A stretch of 23,793 bases of DNA from positions 1-23,793 of the forward strand of contig URQS01000052.1 of NCBI GenBank assembly GCA_900550035.1, read 5' to 3'. Both the position numbers and the translations under genes were made by a program. The stretch is from an uncultured Prevotella sp. Its GTDB lineage: Bacteria; Bacteroidota; Bacteroidia; Bacteroidales; Bacteroidaceae. The notes under the pieces are model-generated. The model saw only the letters and a list, made by a program, of their open reading frames with translations, made no database searches and was not told where the DNA came from. Positions 1 through 8,234 of the stretch are shown one piece after another; the stretch's first letter is position 1; each line of letters starts with the position of its first letter.

Positions 1-43
1 CTCACCCCCAGCCCCTCCCTGCGGGGGAGGGGCTGGGGGTGGG
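1..43. repeat. GC-rich perfect inverted repeat, possible plus-strand terminator
   Basis: Two 16-base arms (4-19 and 25-40) are exact reverse complements around a 5-base spacer (20-24), and pairing extends outward to about 1/43. A run of five T follows at 46-50, so it could terminate a plus-strand transcript entering from the left. It lies 17 bases beyond the valS stop. For the minus strand, the T-run it would need lies outside the window. Its composition, very GC-rich against AT-rich surroundings, also fits a dispersed REP-like element; which of the two it is cannot be decided here. Confidence 0.7.
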
Positions 44-59
44 GCTTTTTGTTATTAAT

Positions 60-2771
60 TTATTTATTTCTCAAAGCTGCCAGCGACTCCTTCAGCGCAG
101 CAATCTTCTCTTCAGAGTCGCTCTGCTTCTTGCGCTCCATGGCTACGACAGCCTCGGGAGCGTGAGCCACGAACTTCTCGTTAGAGAGCTTCTTCTTGAC
201 ACCAGCGAGGAATCCCTCAAGGTGCTTGAGCTGAGCCTCCTGCTTGGCAATCTCTGCATCAACATCAATCATATCGCCAAGAGGAACTGCAAACTCGTCG
301 GTGCCTACCATGAATGCCGAAGCAGTAGCGTCCTTCTCAGCCACAACATTGATAGCCGAGAGGTTAGCCATCTTGGTGATAACCGAAGAGTAAGCCTCGA
401 AGTTGTTCTGGCCAACTACCTGCAGTACGAGAGCGTCCTTGTTGGGGATGTTCTTCTGGTTGCGTACTGTACGCACGCCACCCACAATCTGCTTAACGCT
501 TTCTATAGCATTAGCGATGTTGTTGTCATCCTCGGTAGGAGCGTCGAGCTTCAGTTCGGCACGCATGATCGACTCGCCGTTGTTGCGGTCGTAGATGTGC
601 TGCCACAGTTCCTCGGTGATGAACGGCATGAACGGATGCAGCATCTTAAGCAGAGTCTCGAAGAAGGCGAGAGTCTGATTGTATGATGTAGCGTCGATAG
701 GTGAGCCATAAGCCGGCTTAACCATCTCAAGATACCAGCTTGAGAACTCGTCCCAGAACAACTTGTATACAGCCATCAGCGCCTCAGAGATACGATACTT
801 AGAGAAGAGGTCGTTCACTTCGGCGTTGGTCTGCTTCAGCTTAGCCTCAAACCACTTGGCTGCAATAGCGTTAGCCTCAGGCTGCTCACCCTCAGCCACC
901 TGCCAGCCCTTAACGAGTCGGAAGGCATTCCAAATCTTATTGTTGAAGTTACGTCCCTGCTCGCAAAGGCTCTCGTCGAAGAGAATGTCGTTGCCTGCAG
1001 GAGCCGAAAGCATCATACCCATACGTACACCGTCGGCACCATACTTCTCGATAAGACCAATCGGGTCGGGCGAGTTGCCGAGACTCTTCGACATCTTGCG
1101 GCCCAACTTGTCGCGTACGATACCAGTGAAGTAAACGTTGCGGAAGGGCACGTCCTTCATGTACTCCTCGCCAGCCATAATCATACGGGCCACCCAGAAG
1201 AAGATGATGTCCGGACCTGTTACGAGGTCAGAAGTGGGATAATAGTACTTGATCTCTTCGTTGCCAGGATTGTTGATGCCGTCGAACAGCGAGATAGGCC
1301 AGAGCCATGATGAGAACCATGTGTCGAGAGCGTCCTCGTCGTGAACAAGCTGGTCGGCTGTGATGTTCTCATAGCCATCTATCTTGCGGGCCTCTTCAAG
1401 AGCTTCCTCCTTAGTGAGTGCTACAACATACTTCTCCTCTTCGCCTTCGGCAGTAGGGAGGAAGTAAGCAGGGATGCGATGACCCCACCAAAGCTGACGT
1501 GAGATACACCAGTCCTGGATGTTCTCCAGCCAGTTGCGGTATGTTGTTACATATTTTGTAGGGTGGAACTTGATTTTGCCCTCGAGTACTGGAGGCAGAG
1601 CGATGTCGGCAAAGTGCTTCATCGAGAGGAACCACTGCTTGCAGAGACGTGGTTCAACGGCAGTGTCTTGGTTACGCTCCGAATATCCCACCTTGTTGTC
1701 GTAGTCCTCAATCTTCTCCATAAGGCCGGCAGCCTTCAAGTCTTCTACAATCTGCTTGCGCACGTCCATGCGGTCCATACCTACATACATGCCGGCAGCC
1801 TCAGATATAGTGCCGTCTGGGTTGAAGATATCGATAGTCTCAAGATTGTGAGTCTTGCCGAGAGCGTAGTCGTTGACGTCGTGTGCAGGAGTAACCTTCA
1901 AGCAACCGGTACCGAACTCGATGTCAACATAGCGGTCCTCGATAACAGGGATAACACGGTTTACGAGCGGAACGATAACCTTATGTCCGCGCAGCCACTG
2001 GTTCTTCGGATCCTTCGGGTTGACACACATGGCAGTATCGCCCATGATAGTCTCCGGACGTGTGGTGGCAACAACGGCATAGTAGCGGCCGTCGGCATCC
2101 TGATGCAGAACCTCACCCTCACAGCCTGTAGGCACAACAGGGTTTGTATCGGCGTCAGCCACATAGTAGCGCAGATTGAACAGATGGCTCTTCTCGTCGC
2201 GATAGATAACTTCCTCGGTAGAAAGCACGGTCTGAGCCTTAGGGTCCCAGTTCACCATGCGCAGTCCGCGGTAGATGAGTCCCTTCTTATAGAGGTCGAC
2301 AAAAACCTTGAGTACGCTCTCCGAGCGCTTCTCGTCCATAGTGAATGCTGTGCGATCCCAGTCGCAGCTTGCTCCAAGACGGCGCAGCTGCTTGAGGATG
2401 ATGCCACCGTGCTCGTTGGTCCAGTCCCAAGCATGCTCAAGGAACTGCTCGCGAGTAAGGTCGCGCTTCTTGATGCCCTGCTCGGCGAGGCGGTTTACAA
2501 CCTTAGCCTCAGTAGCGATAGAAGCGTGGTCGGTGCCAGGTACCCAACAAGCGTTCTTGCCTTCCATACGTGCACGACGCACGAGGATGTCCTGTATAGT
2601 ATTGTTGAGCATGTGGCCCATGTGCAGCACGCCAGTCACGTTAGGCGGCGGTATAACGATAGTGTAGGGCTTACGTCCGTCGGGCTTGCTGCTGAAGAGC
2701 TTGTTGTCAAGCCAGTACTGATACCATTTCGACTCCACTGCTTGTGGGTCGTACTTAGATGCTAATTCCAT
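60..2771 (-). CDS. valS: Valine--tRNA ligase (ValRS)
   Basis: Cytosolic class I aminoacyl-tRNA synthetase that attaches valine to tRNA-Val and edits mischarged threonine. The 903 residues match the usual family length. The class I signature is visible as PPPNVTGVLHMGH (HMGH at residues 50-53) and as KMSKS at 559-563. The editing (CP1) domain lies between them, including the TTRPETIMGDTA stretch. The C-terminal ~65 residues are a charged coiled coil rich in Lys, Glu and Ala, as expected for the tRNA-binding arm of ValRS. The ATG start is preceded by a -7 box about 33 bases upstream, so the gene has its own promoter, 111 bases downstream of the AEC permease gene. Identification is secure. Confidence 0.98.
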   Translation of the reverse strand: MELASKYDPQAVESKWYQYWLDNKLFSSKPDGRKPYTIVIPPPNVTGVLHMGHMLNNTIQDILVRRARMEGKNACWVPGTDHASIATEAKVVNRLAEQGIKKRDLTREQFLEHAWDWTNEHGGIILKQLRRLGASCDWDRTAFTMDEKRSESVLKVFVDLYKKGLIYRGLRMVNWDPKAQTVLSTEEVIYRDEKSHLFNLRYYVADADTNPVVPTGCEGEVLHQDADGRYYAVVATTRPETIMGDTAMCVNPKDPKNQWLRGHKVIVPLVNRVIPVIEDRYVDIEFGTGCLKVTPAHDVNDYALGKTHNLETIDIFNPDGTISEAAGMYVGMDRMDVRKQIVEDLKAAGLMEKIEDYDNKVGYSERNQDTAVEPRLCKQWFLSMKHFADIALPPVLEGKIKFHPTKYVTTYRNWLENIQDWCISRQLWWGHRIPAYFLPTAEGEEEKYVVALTKEEALEEARKIDGYENITADQLVHDEDALDTWFSSWLWPISLFDGINNPGNEEIKYYYPTSDLVTGPDIIFFWVARMIMAGEEYMKDVPFRNVYFTGIVRDKLGRKMSKSLGNSPDPIGLIEKYGADGVRMGMMLSAPAGNDILFDESLCEQGRNFNNKIWNAFRLVKGWQVAEGEQPEANAIAAKWFEAKLKQTNAEVNDLFSKYRISEALMAVYKLFWDEFSSWYLEMVKPAYGSPIDATSYNQTLAFFETLLKMLHPFMPFITEELWQHIYDRNNGESIMRAELKLDAPTEDDNNIANAIESVKQIVGGVRTVRNQKNIPNKDALVLQVVGQNNFEAYSSVITKMANLSAINVVAEKDATASAFMVGTDEFAVPLGDMIDVDAEIAKQEAQLKHLEGFLAGVKKKLSNEKFVAHAPEAVVAMERKKQSDSEEKIAALKESLAALRNK

Positions 2772-2803
2772 ATAGTGTTATATATTATGTTTCTTTTGAA
2801 CTG

Positions 2804-2811
2804 CAAAATTA
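2804..2811 (-). promoter_or_regulatory. Bacteroidetes -7 promoter box for valS
   Basis: On the minus strand this reads TAATTTTG, an exact match to TAnnTTTG. It sits 32 bases before the valS ATG. A clear TTTG -33 element is not present; there is only a TTG at 2834-2836 with 22 bases of spacing. Confidence 0.6.
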
Positions 2812-2882
2812 GTAAAAAAGCGTGGGATAACGGCAATTGGCTCAAAATAAAAGTCGTATAGCTACTGCTTAACCAATGATTT

Positions 2883-3791
2883 TTATCTGAACAACATCGT
2901 TATCAGTGGTATTGTGAGTATGGATGCCACGGTTGTTATGAATGTAATCTCGGTCATAAGCGACGGATTGCGTCCATACTTCATGGAGAACATCGTGCCG
3001 AATGAGGCTACAGGCATAGCGATGACGACAGTGTTGATGTTGTTGATAATGTCGCTCACACCACATATTTTAAACAGGAAATAAACCGATATGGGGACAA
3101 CGGCAAGCCGCAAGAACGAAGCCACGTAAACCTTCGGACTGCCTATAATGTCCTTCAGTGGCAGACGTGCCATCGATGAGCCTATTATCATCAGTGCTGC
3201 CGGAACGGTGATGTTGCCCACCATCGTCACAGGACGAGCTATTATGTCGGGCGTGTGAATGCCGAAAGCCACAATAAGCGCTGCAATGAAGGCGGCTATC
3301 ATAGCCGGCGAGAACAAAACTTTTGGGTTAAGACTCTTGATGCTGTATTCGCCCTTTACGAGCATAACTCCTGCCGTGAATATAAAGAAGGTGTTGGGCA
3401 TATTCAGCAGGGCTGCATAAAATATGGATTTCGGACCGAAGATGGATGAAACTATCGGGTAGCCTATGAATCCTACATTGGCAAACATCAGTGCAAATCC
3501 TATCATGCCTTGTTCGTCACGGTTTTTGCTTACAAGGCGTGGCACCCAGAATCCATACACAAGCAGCAAGATATAAGTCAGGAAACCTACGCCTAACAGA
3601 GGCAGAATCAATGTACGGTCGGGCAGTTCATTGCCCATTACCGACGACAGAATCAATGCCGGACAGGTGAGGTCGATAACTATTGACGATAACTTCTGGT
3701 CGAATCGGTCGCCCATGTAGCCAAGCTTGCACAATGCATAGCCAAGCACAACAATGATGAAAAGTATCACCATTACTTCGATGTTTTCCAT
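2883..3791 (-). CDS. AEC (auxin efflux carrier) family permease
   Basis: Inner-membrane permease of the AEC/Mem_trans family, whose bacterial members move small organic acids such as malate or malonate. The substrate here is unknown. The 302 residues are almost entirely hydrophobic segments (about eight to ten), with the N-terminal pattern of the family (hydrophobic helix, then GYALCKLGYMGDRFDQKLS) and the characteristic central break around helix 4-5, including FVG/NVGFIGYP. The start at 3791 is an ATG, 52 bases after the stop of the AbiEi-like gene. I see no TAnnTTTG box in that gap, so read-through from the upstream gene is likely. The family is clear; the cargo is not. Confidence 0.9.
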   Translation of the reverse strand: MENIEVMVILFIIVVLGYALCKLGYMGDRFDQKLSSIVIDLTCPALILSSVMGNELPDRTLILPLLGVGFLTYILLLVYGFWVPRLVSKNRDEQGMIGFALMFANVGFIGYPIVSSIFGPKSIFYAALLNMPNTFFIFTAGVMLVKGEYSIKSLNPKVLFSPAMIAAFIAALIVAFGIHTPDIIARPVTMVGNITVPAALMIIGSSMARLPLKDIIGSPKVYVASFLRLAVVPISVYFLFKICGVSDIINNINTVVIAMPVASFGTMFSMKYGRNPSLMTEITFITTVASILTIPLITMLFR

Positions 3792-3843
3792 ATACCTATT
3801 GTTTTATTGTCGTGTGTCCTAATGGACTTCCCTATATTCTTTG

Positions 3844-4428
3844 TCATAGTCTTGTCTCCAAATATGTAGTCAATATATTTTTCACCCTTAGTTTCTGTGC
3901 GTATTCATGGAGTAGAGATATATTACGGTTCTCCTTTTTGAGATAATTGTCTATGACTTCACCACACACGTCAAGCCCTATCTTGTTTCGGTACTTTACA
4001 GCATCACAGACCGTTCGCTCCATATCTGTAATGAGTACATTATACCCCGATATATTTTTCTGAATTACGCCAAACTCCAAATTTTCCTTTTTCCAATAAT
4101 AGAGTTCAATGGGAGGATATTCGGGCAAGCGCACCTTTCGTTTGGCTTCAATGGCAATGCAAGTAGCGGAAGGCACTTGTGTGGAAAGTTCATAATGAGC
4201 AAAAGCACTATACAGGCAAAGTACCCCATGTGGAACTATGCGTTCAACATCAATCATGTTGTTTGCCAAGGCTGATATTTCCACATAGACACCATTACGA
4301 ATCCGCATAAGCGTTCCGTTTTCTGTTGCACGGCGAAGCTGCTCATATTCACCACGGCTTTTCACTTCGCCTGTGGTTATGAACCCACCTCGCTGTTGTA
4401 GCGTATCAATGATTGTACTTCTATCCAT
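3844..4428 (-). CDS. AbiEi-like type IV antitoxin family protein (orphan)
   Basis: A 194-residue protein resembling AbiEi antitoxins, DNA-binding repressors of abortive-infection toxin-antitoxin pairs. The N-terminal ~55 residues form a winged helix with the family pattern: IIDTLQQRGGFITTGEVK, then an arginine-rich helix, then GTLMRIRNGVYV. The rest fits the AbiEi C-terminal domain (HGVLCLYSAFAHYELS, later ITDMERTVCDAVKYR). The normal partner, an AbiEii nucleotidyltransferase toxin just downstream, is absent; an AEC permease follows. I chose the ATG at 4428. A TTG seven codons further upstream falls inside the -7 promoter box and cannot be the start. It may be a stray antitoxin or a free-standing regulator. 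Confidence 0.8.
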   Translation of the reverse strand: MDRSTIIDTLQQRGGFITTGEVKSRGEYEQLRRATENGTLMRIRNGVYVEISALANNMIDVERIVPHGVLCLYSAFAHYELSTQVPSATCIAIEAKRKVRLPEYPPIELYYWKKENLEFGVIQKNISGYNVLITDMERTVCDAVKYRNKIGLDVCGEVIDNYLKKENRNISLLHEYAQKLRVKNILTTYLETRL

Positions 4429-4446
4429 GTTACTAGTATTTGTTAG

Positions 4447-4454
4447 CAAAGGTA
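4447..4454 (-). promoter_or_regulatory. -7 promoter box for the AbiEi-like gene
   Basis: Minus-strand TACCTTTG matches TAnnTTTG and lies 18 bases before the ATG at 4428, leaving a leader of only about a dozen bases. It fixes the downstream start codon. No good -33 element was found. Confidence 0.6.
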
Positions 4455-4589
4455 CAACTACTTATTGAGAATAAAGAGCCTTTTGTGTTAAAAGTTACGG
4501 AGAATACATATAATATCCGTAATATATTACGTTTTTATCATACTTCCATAACGTGACTTACAAGTCAGTATGCATCAATAAAAGTGTAA

Positions 4590-4763
4590 AGCGAGGAGGT
4601 TTGTAGCCAATTACGGCTCAGCACACGCACGCTCCAAGAGTACAGAAACTTAGGAACGCTTCCTTTCTACAAAATCGGAGGGAAGATACTATACAAGCAG
4701 AGCGACATACAGACAATGCTTGAAAGGCATTATAATCCAATACCGCAAACAGGTAAGTTATGA
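4590..4763 (+). pseudogene. C-terminal fragment of an excisionase-like helix-turn-helix protein
   Basis: The plus frame from 4590 to the TGA at 4761-4763 encodes 57 residues that look like the MerR/excisionase-type HTH_17 proteins carried by Bacteroidales mobile elements: EEVCSQLRLSTRTLQEYRN, then GTLPFYKIGGKILYKQSDI, then a short tail. A TAA stop (4587-4589) directly precedes it in frame and no start codon lies in the fragment, so the N-terminal part is gone. It sits alone, with no integrase or mobilisation gene beside it, and is best read as the scar of a lost element. In complete relatives this domain binds DNA at element ends or promoters. Confidence 0.75.
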
Positions 4764-4967
4764 GTTAAGTTAAGACATCAGTCGTGATTAGAGACATAAA
4801 GGACATTTTAGCAGGTTGAGAAAGGCAGACCAACTTTTACCACAGAGGTCTACCTTACAGCTGGAAGATGCAAAGCCTCTAAAAGGCATCATACACTTAG
4901 AACATCACTGTCTTGTGTTTGCTAATACAATAATAGAATACTAAGTTTGCTTTCCAACATACCATTT
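4764..4967. other. Gene-free remainder of the 4429-4967 gap
   Basis: Apart from the promoter box and the helix-turn-helix fragment, the 540-base gap has no supportable gene. A 50-codon open stretch (4792-4944, plus) has no start codon and no family I recognise. It may be more of the decayed element. Confidence 0.5.
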
Positions 4968-5591
4968 CTATCTCAAGATCTTAATATTCATCAGTTTTAA
5001 TTCCTCATTATTCATGCGAACCCATTCATCCCAGTCTTCGTTAAATAATTTTAGCAATGGGCTTGGATGTGTCCTTAATAGTTCTGACAAATAAATCTTT
5101 GCTTTCTTCTCTCCATCGCGCAGATAAATTGCCTTAATCTTATTAATAGCCATATCTTCGTTATACTCATCATTCAATGAACTGTCACAAACCGCAATTG
5201 TCTTTTCAATGTAATAAGCAGCCGAGTCTTTATTTTGTTCCCTTAAGTATTTTTCCGACAGAAAGATAAGCCGTAACGGATTATTTGCTTGAAGGGTCAA
5301 AACTGCGTGTTCAGCGTTGGCTATAGCCTCATCCATGTGTCCCAAAGAAGAGAAAACCATGGAACGGTGACGATAACAATGCCTCTTACCGATGTTCGTA
5401 GTATCAATACTAAGTAAGAAGTCTGAAAGTTTCAATGCTCTTTCGAGCATTGTCGTGTCGTTACGCAGAGTCCCCTCAAGGACCATTTTGTCTAAACTAT
5501 CACGAAGGGTATTGAGATTTTCTTTATTCTGTCCTTTGGCGCATCCTATAATCAATACGAAGACAATAAAAAAATACAATATTTTTTTCAT
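4968..5591 (-). CDS. TPR-like lipoprotein, unknown function
   Basis: A 207-residue protein with a classic lipoprotein signal: MKK, a hydrophobic stretch, and lipobox IIGC with the acylated cysteine at residue 17. The mature part is all-helical and repeats with TPR-like character (ALKLSDFLLSIDTTNIGK, then YRHRSMVFSSLGHMDEAI, then LIFLSEKYLREQNKDSAAYY), so it probably forms a small protein-binding solenoid anchored in the outer or inner membrane facing the periplasm. It starts 17 bases after the stop of the membrane-protein gene upstream and shares its promoter. I do not recognise a specific function; a partnership with the upstream protein is the most that context suggests. Confidence 0.8.
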   Translation of the reverse strand: MKKILYFFIVFVLIIGCAKGQNKENLNTLRDSLDKMVLEGTLRNDTTMLERALKLSDFLLSIDTTNIGKRHCYRHRSMVFSSLGHMDEAIANAEHAVLTLQANNPLRLIFLSEKYLREQNKDSAAYYIEKTIAVCDSSLNDEYNEDMAINKIKAIYLRDGEKKAKIYLSELLRTHPSPLLKLFNEDWDEWVRMNNEELKLMNIKILR

Positions 5592-5608
5592 AGAAACTTA
5601 TTGGCTTG

Positions 5609-6067
5609 TTATTTAATTCTGAATTCATGATTATATCTTCCCCATGCACCAGTGATGAAACCAATGATAGTCGGTCCTGTAACTACCCCGTGGCCTCCAG
5701 GTGCGCTATAATTCCAACCTCCAAATACATTTAAATTTATTGGGAGTGCATTTCTATAGCTAACATTATTAATATGGATATCACCTGCAAAATTTGTTCC
5801 TGAAGGAACTACATATTCTCCTGTTAGTTTTTTAAAAGAGTATTCTGACTTCTTACCTTCTATTTTAAATTCTACTCCAAACGCACCTTCAATATCTATG
5901 TATAAAGGCAAAAAGGTACTATGCAGCATGTGGATACCGATGTAGACCATAAAAACCACAAAAGCGGTAATGTACCATTCGATTAGAAGCAGAATGGTCG
6001 TAATAACAATGAATATTACTAATCCGATGAGATAAGGTTTAGAGTCGCTTTCTTTGCTTTCTTTCAT
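5609..6067 (-). CDS. Membrane protein with C-terminal soluble domain, unknown
   Basis: A 152-residue protein with a charged N-terminus (MKESKESDSKPY), two closely spaced hydrophobic helices at roughly residues 12-60 (LIGLVIFIVITTILLLIEWY, then a second segment), and a C-terminal ~90-residue domain rich in beta-formers, Gly and aromatic residues (FEGKKSEY-like region, NVFGGWNYSAPGGHG, ending WGRYNHEFRIK). I do not recognise the family. The ATG at 6067 is preferred because a TTG in frame at 6106 lies inside the -7 promoter box. It is the first gene of an operon with the TPR-like lipoprotein, 17 bases downstream. Confidence 0.75.
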   Translation of the reverse strand: MKESKESDSKPYLIGLVIFIVITTILLLIEWYITAFVVFMVYIGIHMLHSTFLPLYIDIEGAFGVEFKIEGKKSEYSFKKLTGEYVVPSGTNFAGDIHINNVSYRNALPINLNVFGGWNYSAPGGHGVVTGPTIIGFITGAWGRYNHEFRIK

Positions 6068-6103
6068 ATTGTCAAGTGTAATTAGGTTATGTACTGTCTT
6101 TTG

Positions 6104-6111
6104 CAAAGATA
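6104..6111 (-). promoter_or_regulatory. -7 promoter box for the 6067-4968 operon
   Basis: Minus-strand TATCTTTG, an exact TAnnTTTG match, 36 bases before the ATG at 6067. It forms the downstream end of the repeat element described at 6104-6176. Confidence 0.6.
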
Positions 6112-6176
6112 GTGCAAACCGAGCGCAATGAAGCTTGCTTCAATTGCTGAGGTGCAGCCTATCTTATGCAAAGTTA
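6104..6176 (-). repeat. Repeat-type promoter element with two -7 boxes and an internal hairpin
   Basis: The element begins and ends with similar blocks on the plus strand: TGCAAAGATAGTG at the left end and TGCAAAGTTAGTG at the right. Each carries a minus-strand TAnnTTTG box (6104-6111 and 6169-6176, 65 bases apart). Between them is an imperfect palindrome around GAAGCTTGCTTC (arms extend to GCAA/TTGC) and the string GAGGTGCAGCCTATCTT. I recall very similar strings upstream of many Prevotella and Bacteroides genes, so this is probably a dispersed intergenic element that supplies promoters. That recollection needs a genome search. Confidence 0.65.
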
Positions 6177-6231
6177 GTGAAAGTCTTTCAGAAAAGCGTA
6201 GTTTTTATAATGAATAGTCGTTTATTTTAGT

Positions 6232-6239
6232 ACTTTTGC
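6232..6239 (+). promoter_or_regulatory. -7 promoter box for the TlpA-like gene
   Basis: TACTTTTG matches TAnnTTTG and lies 37 bases before the ATG at 6277, divergent from the repeat-borne promoters. A TTTG -33 element at the usual 19-20 base spacing is not evident. Confidence 0.6.
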
Positions 6240-6276
6240 ATCATTATATTATTATGCAGACAAAACCAGTAATAAC

Positions 6277-8175
6277 ATGAACACAAAGCATTCACGTCAG
6301 AAAGCCTTATCGCTTGTTGCCTTTCTGATGTTGCTTGTTGCTACGACGGCACAAGCCAAGCGAGTTGTTGAGCGGCCTTACTTCTTAGGCTCAAACAATC
6401 ACAAATTAGAGATTGAGCGTGTTACGCTCGACAAGAAAGCTACCCTTCTTGACGTGAAAATTTATCAGGCGAGTGGCGATGTAGGCATAGATTCTCATGC
6501 CTCTATTATGGCAAATGGAGTGAAATATGACTATATAGGCAGCAAGCAGTTGCCTAAGGGAGTATTTGTGAAAGTGCCCGAATGTGGATATGTTGCAGCC
6601 ACATTGCGCTTTAAACCAATGCCCGAGACAACGACAGAGTTTGACTTTCGTGAAACAGCCGACAATTCTGGTTGGAACATTTATGGTGTGCGTCTCGATG
6701 GCAAACGTCCGCAGGCCGACATTCCGCAACACTTACTGCAGCAAGCACCTGATAAGAACAGCAAGTTGCCATCAACCGACCTTAATCTTGGCAAGACAGT
6801 TGTAGCCGTGCGTTTGCTTGGATATAAACCAGAATACAAGACCACGCTCGATATTATAGTTGATAATTGGTTCTCGCCACAACGTATGCCATTCGAACAT
6901 GACTCTATCAGCGTTGATGGCACTTGTCAAGTCAGTGCCAATGCGATATTGCCAACTGTAGCAACAATACGCGTAAACAGAATGGAGATACCATTTCTTG
7001 CCGTACCTAATGACACAACAACCGTGACCATCGACCTACCAACACTTACTCTTGCCGCTACACACCTTTTTGCAAATGATTCTGACGTAAGGAAATATGT
7101 ATGGTTTGAAGGCAAACACGCTGCTATAGATACCGAATTGCAGAGCGTAAAGACTATGCTTGATGTATTTGGCGTTACATTCTTCGATGATGTCTGCGGA
7201 ATGACTCCATTGCAATACCGCGATTATGTGCAGCAGAGTTATGAACGACTGTTGGCAGCCATCAATTCAAATGCTGCTATTGGCACCGCCACCCGAACAT
7301 TGGCTCAGAGCATCCTGTCTATGAATTATGCCTCGGCTCTGTTTGGCTTTAAGAACAATATATCTATGGCTCCAATGATAACGGGTAAAAGGGGAGTGCC
7401 ACGTGCCGACATGAGTATCGACACCGTGTCTTACTTCAAGCCGCTGGAACAACTCTCTGTTCTTCACTCCAAGAATCAACGATATTATTATTATCTCAGT
7501 GACTTCACGTCTGCCCTTCGTCGTAAATATATATCTGCCGACCCATTGCTTGACGATATCGCTGTGGGCAAGCGTCTAAGTCGTTCGTTCAACCGCAAGC
7601 GTCCTCTCACCGAGCAACAGATGGCAGCGGCTCATGACAGCATAGCCAACGACATGGTGCGCGAATTACTTTTTGCCAACAACGAAGACTTGAAGTCGCA
7701 GCTTGCTTCAGCCGACAATATTCTTGCTGAAGTTAAAAAATCAGCCAATCAAAATTCTACATTTAGTATTATTGACATAGACCCCAAGATGTCTGCCCAG
7801 CAGATATTGCCCACGATTATAAATAAGTATAAAGGCAAACGTCTGCTCATTGATTTCTGGAACACGTGGTGTATGCCGTGTAGGGCTGCAATGTCTACCA
7901 TTCGTCCATTGAAAGAGCAACTTACTGATGTCGTTTATGTTTATATAGCCGATGCTTCGTCGCCCGTAGATAAATGGGGCGAGATGATAAAGACAATAAG
8001 TGGCGTGCATGTGCGATTGACTGAAGAACAGGCAGCAGCCCTTGCCGAACTCTATAAGTTCTCAGGCATTCCTACGTATTTTGTTGTTAATAAGGAAGGA
8101 AAGATAACCTATCAGAAAACAAGCTTTCCGGGAGTGGAGAAGTTGAAAGAAGAACTTGTGTCTGCAATGCGATAG
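6277..8175 (+). CDS. Exported TlpA-like thioredoxin-fold protein with large N-terminal region
   Basis: A 632-residue protein with a signal peptide (positively charged start, hydrophobic core, cleavage likely after AQA near residue 27), so it works in the periplasm or at the outer membrane. The C-terminal ~130 residues are a TlpA/ResA-type thioredoxin fold: LLIDFWNTWCMPCRAAM with redox cysteines C532 and C535, and the cis-proline loop SGIPTYF with P599. The ~480 residues between have no motif I recognise; the beta-rich first part (about 30-240) suggests a binding domain and the helical part (about 260-490) a linker or second domain. Such long TlpA fusions are common in Bacteroidetes and usually reduce disulfides, partners unknown. 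The ATG is the only start fitting the signal peptide. The lipoprotein gene follows 59 bases later, probably in the same operon. Confidence 0.88.
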   Translation: MNTKHSRQKALSLVAFLMLLVATTAQAKRVVERPYFLGSNNHKLEIERVTLDKKATLLDVKIYQASGDVGIDSHASIMANGVKYDYIGSKQLPKGVFVKVPECGYVAATLRFKPMPETTTEFDFRETADNSGWNIYGVRLDGKRPQADIPQHLLQQAPDKNSKLPSTDLNLGKTVVAVRLLGYKPEYKTTLDIIVDNWFSPQRMPFEHDSISVDGTCQVSANAILPTVATIRVNRMEIPFLAVPNDTTTVTIDLPTLTLAATHLFANDSDVRKYVWFEGKHAAIDTELQSVKTMLDVFGVTFFDDVCGMTPLQYRDYVQQSYERLLAAINSNAAIGTATRTLAQSILSMNYASALFGFKNNISMAPMITGKRGVPRADMSIDTVSYFKPLEQLSVLHSKNQRYYYYLSDFTSALRRKYISADPLLDDIAVGKRLSRSFNRKRPLTEQQMAAAHDSIANDMVRELLFANNEDLKSQLASADNILAEVKKSANQNSTFSIIDIDPKMSAQQILPTIINKYKGKRLLIDFWNTWCMPCRAAMSTIRPLKEQLTDVVYVYIADASSPVDKWGEMIKTISGVHVRLTEEQAAALAELYKFSGIPTYFVVNKEGKITYQKTSFPGVEKLKEELVSAMR

Positions 8176-8234
8176 AGCTGCGATAAGAGCATGATAGACA
8201 ATATTAATCACAATATATAAACCAACTACCGCTT

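Noticed and set aside
1563..2765. A 400-codon open frame on the plus strand opposite valS
   Set aside because: It lies wholly inside valS, which has clear synthetase motifs and the expected length. The opposite frame is kept open by valS codon use and has no recognisable domain.
4792..4944. A 50-codon open stretch on the plus strand after the helix-turn-helix fragment
   Set aside because: No start codon, no recognised family, short enough to occur by chance; kept only as a note on the gap.
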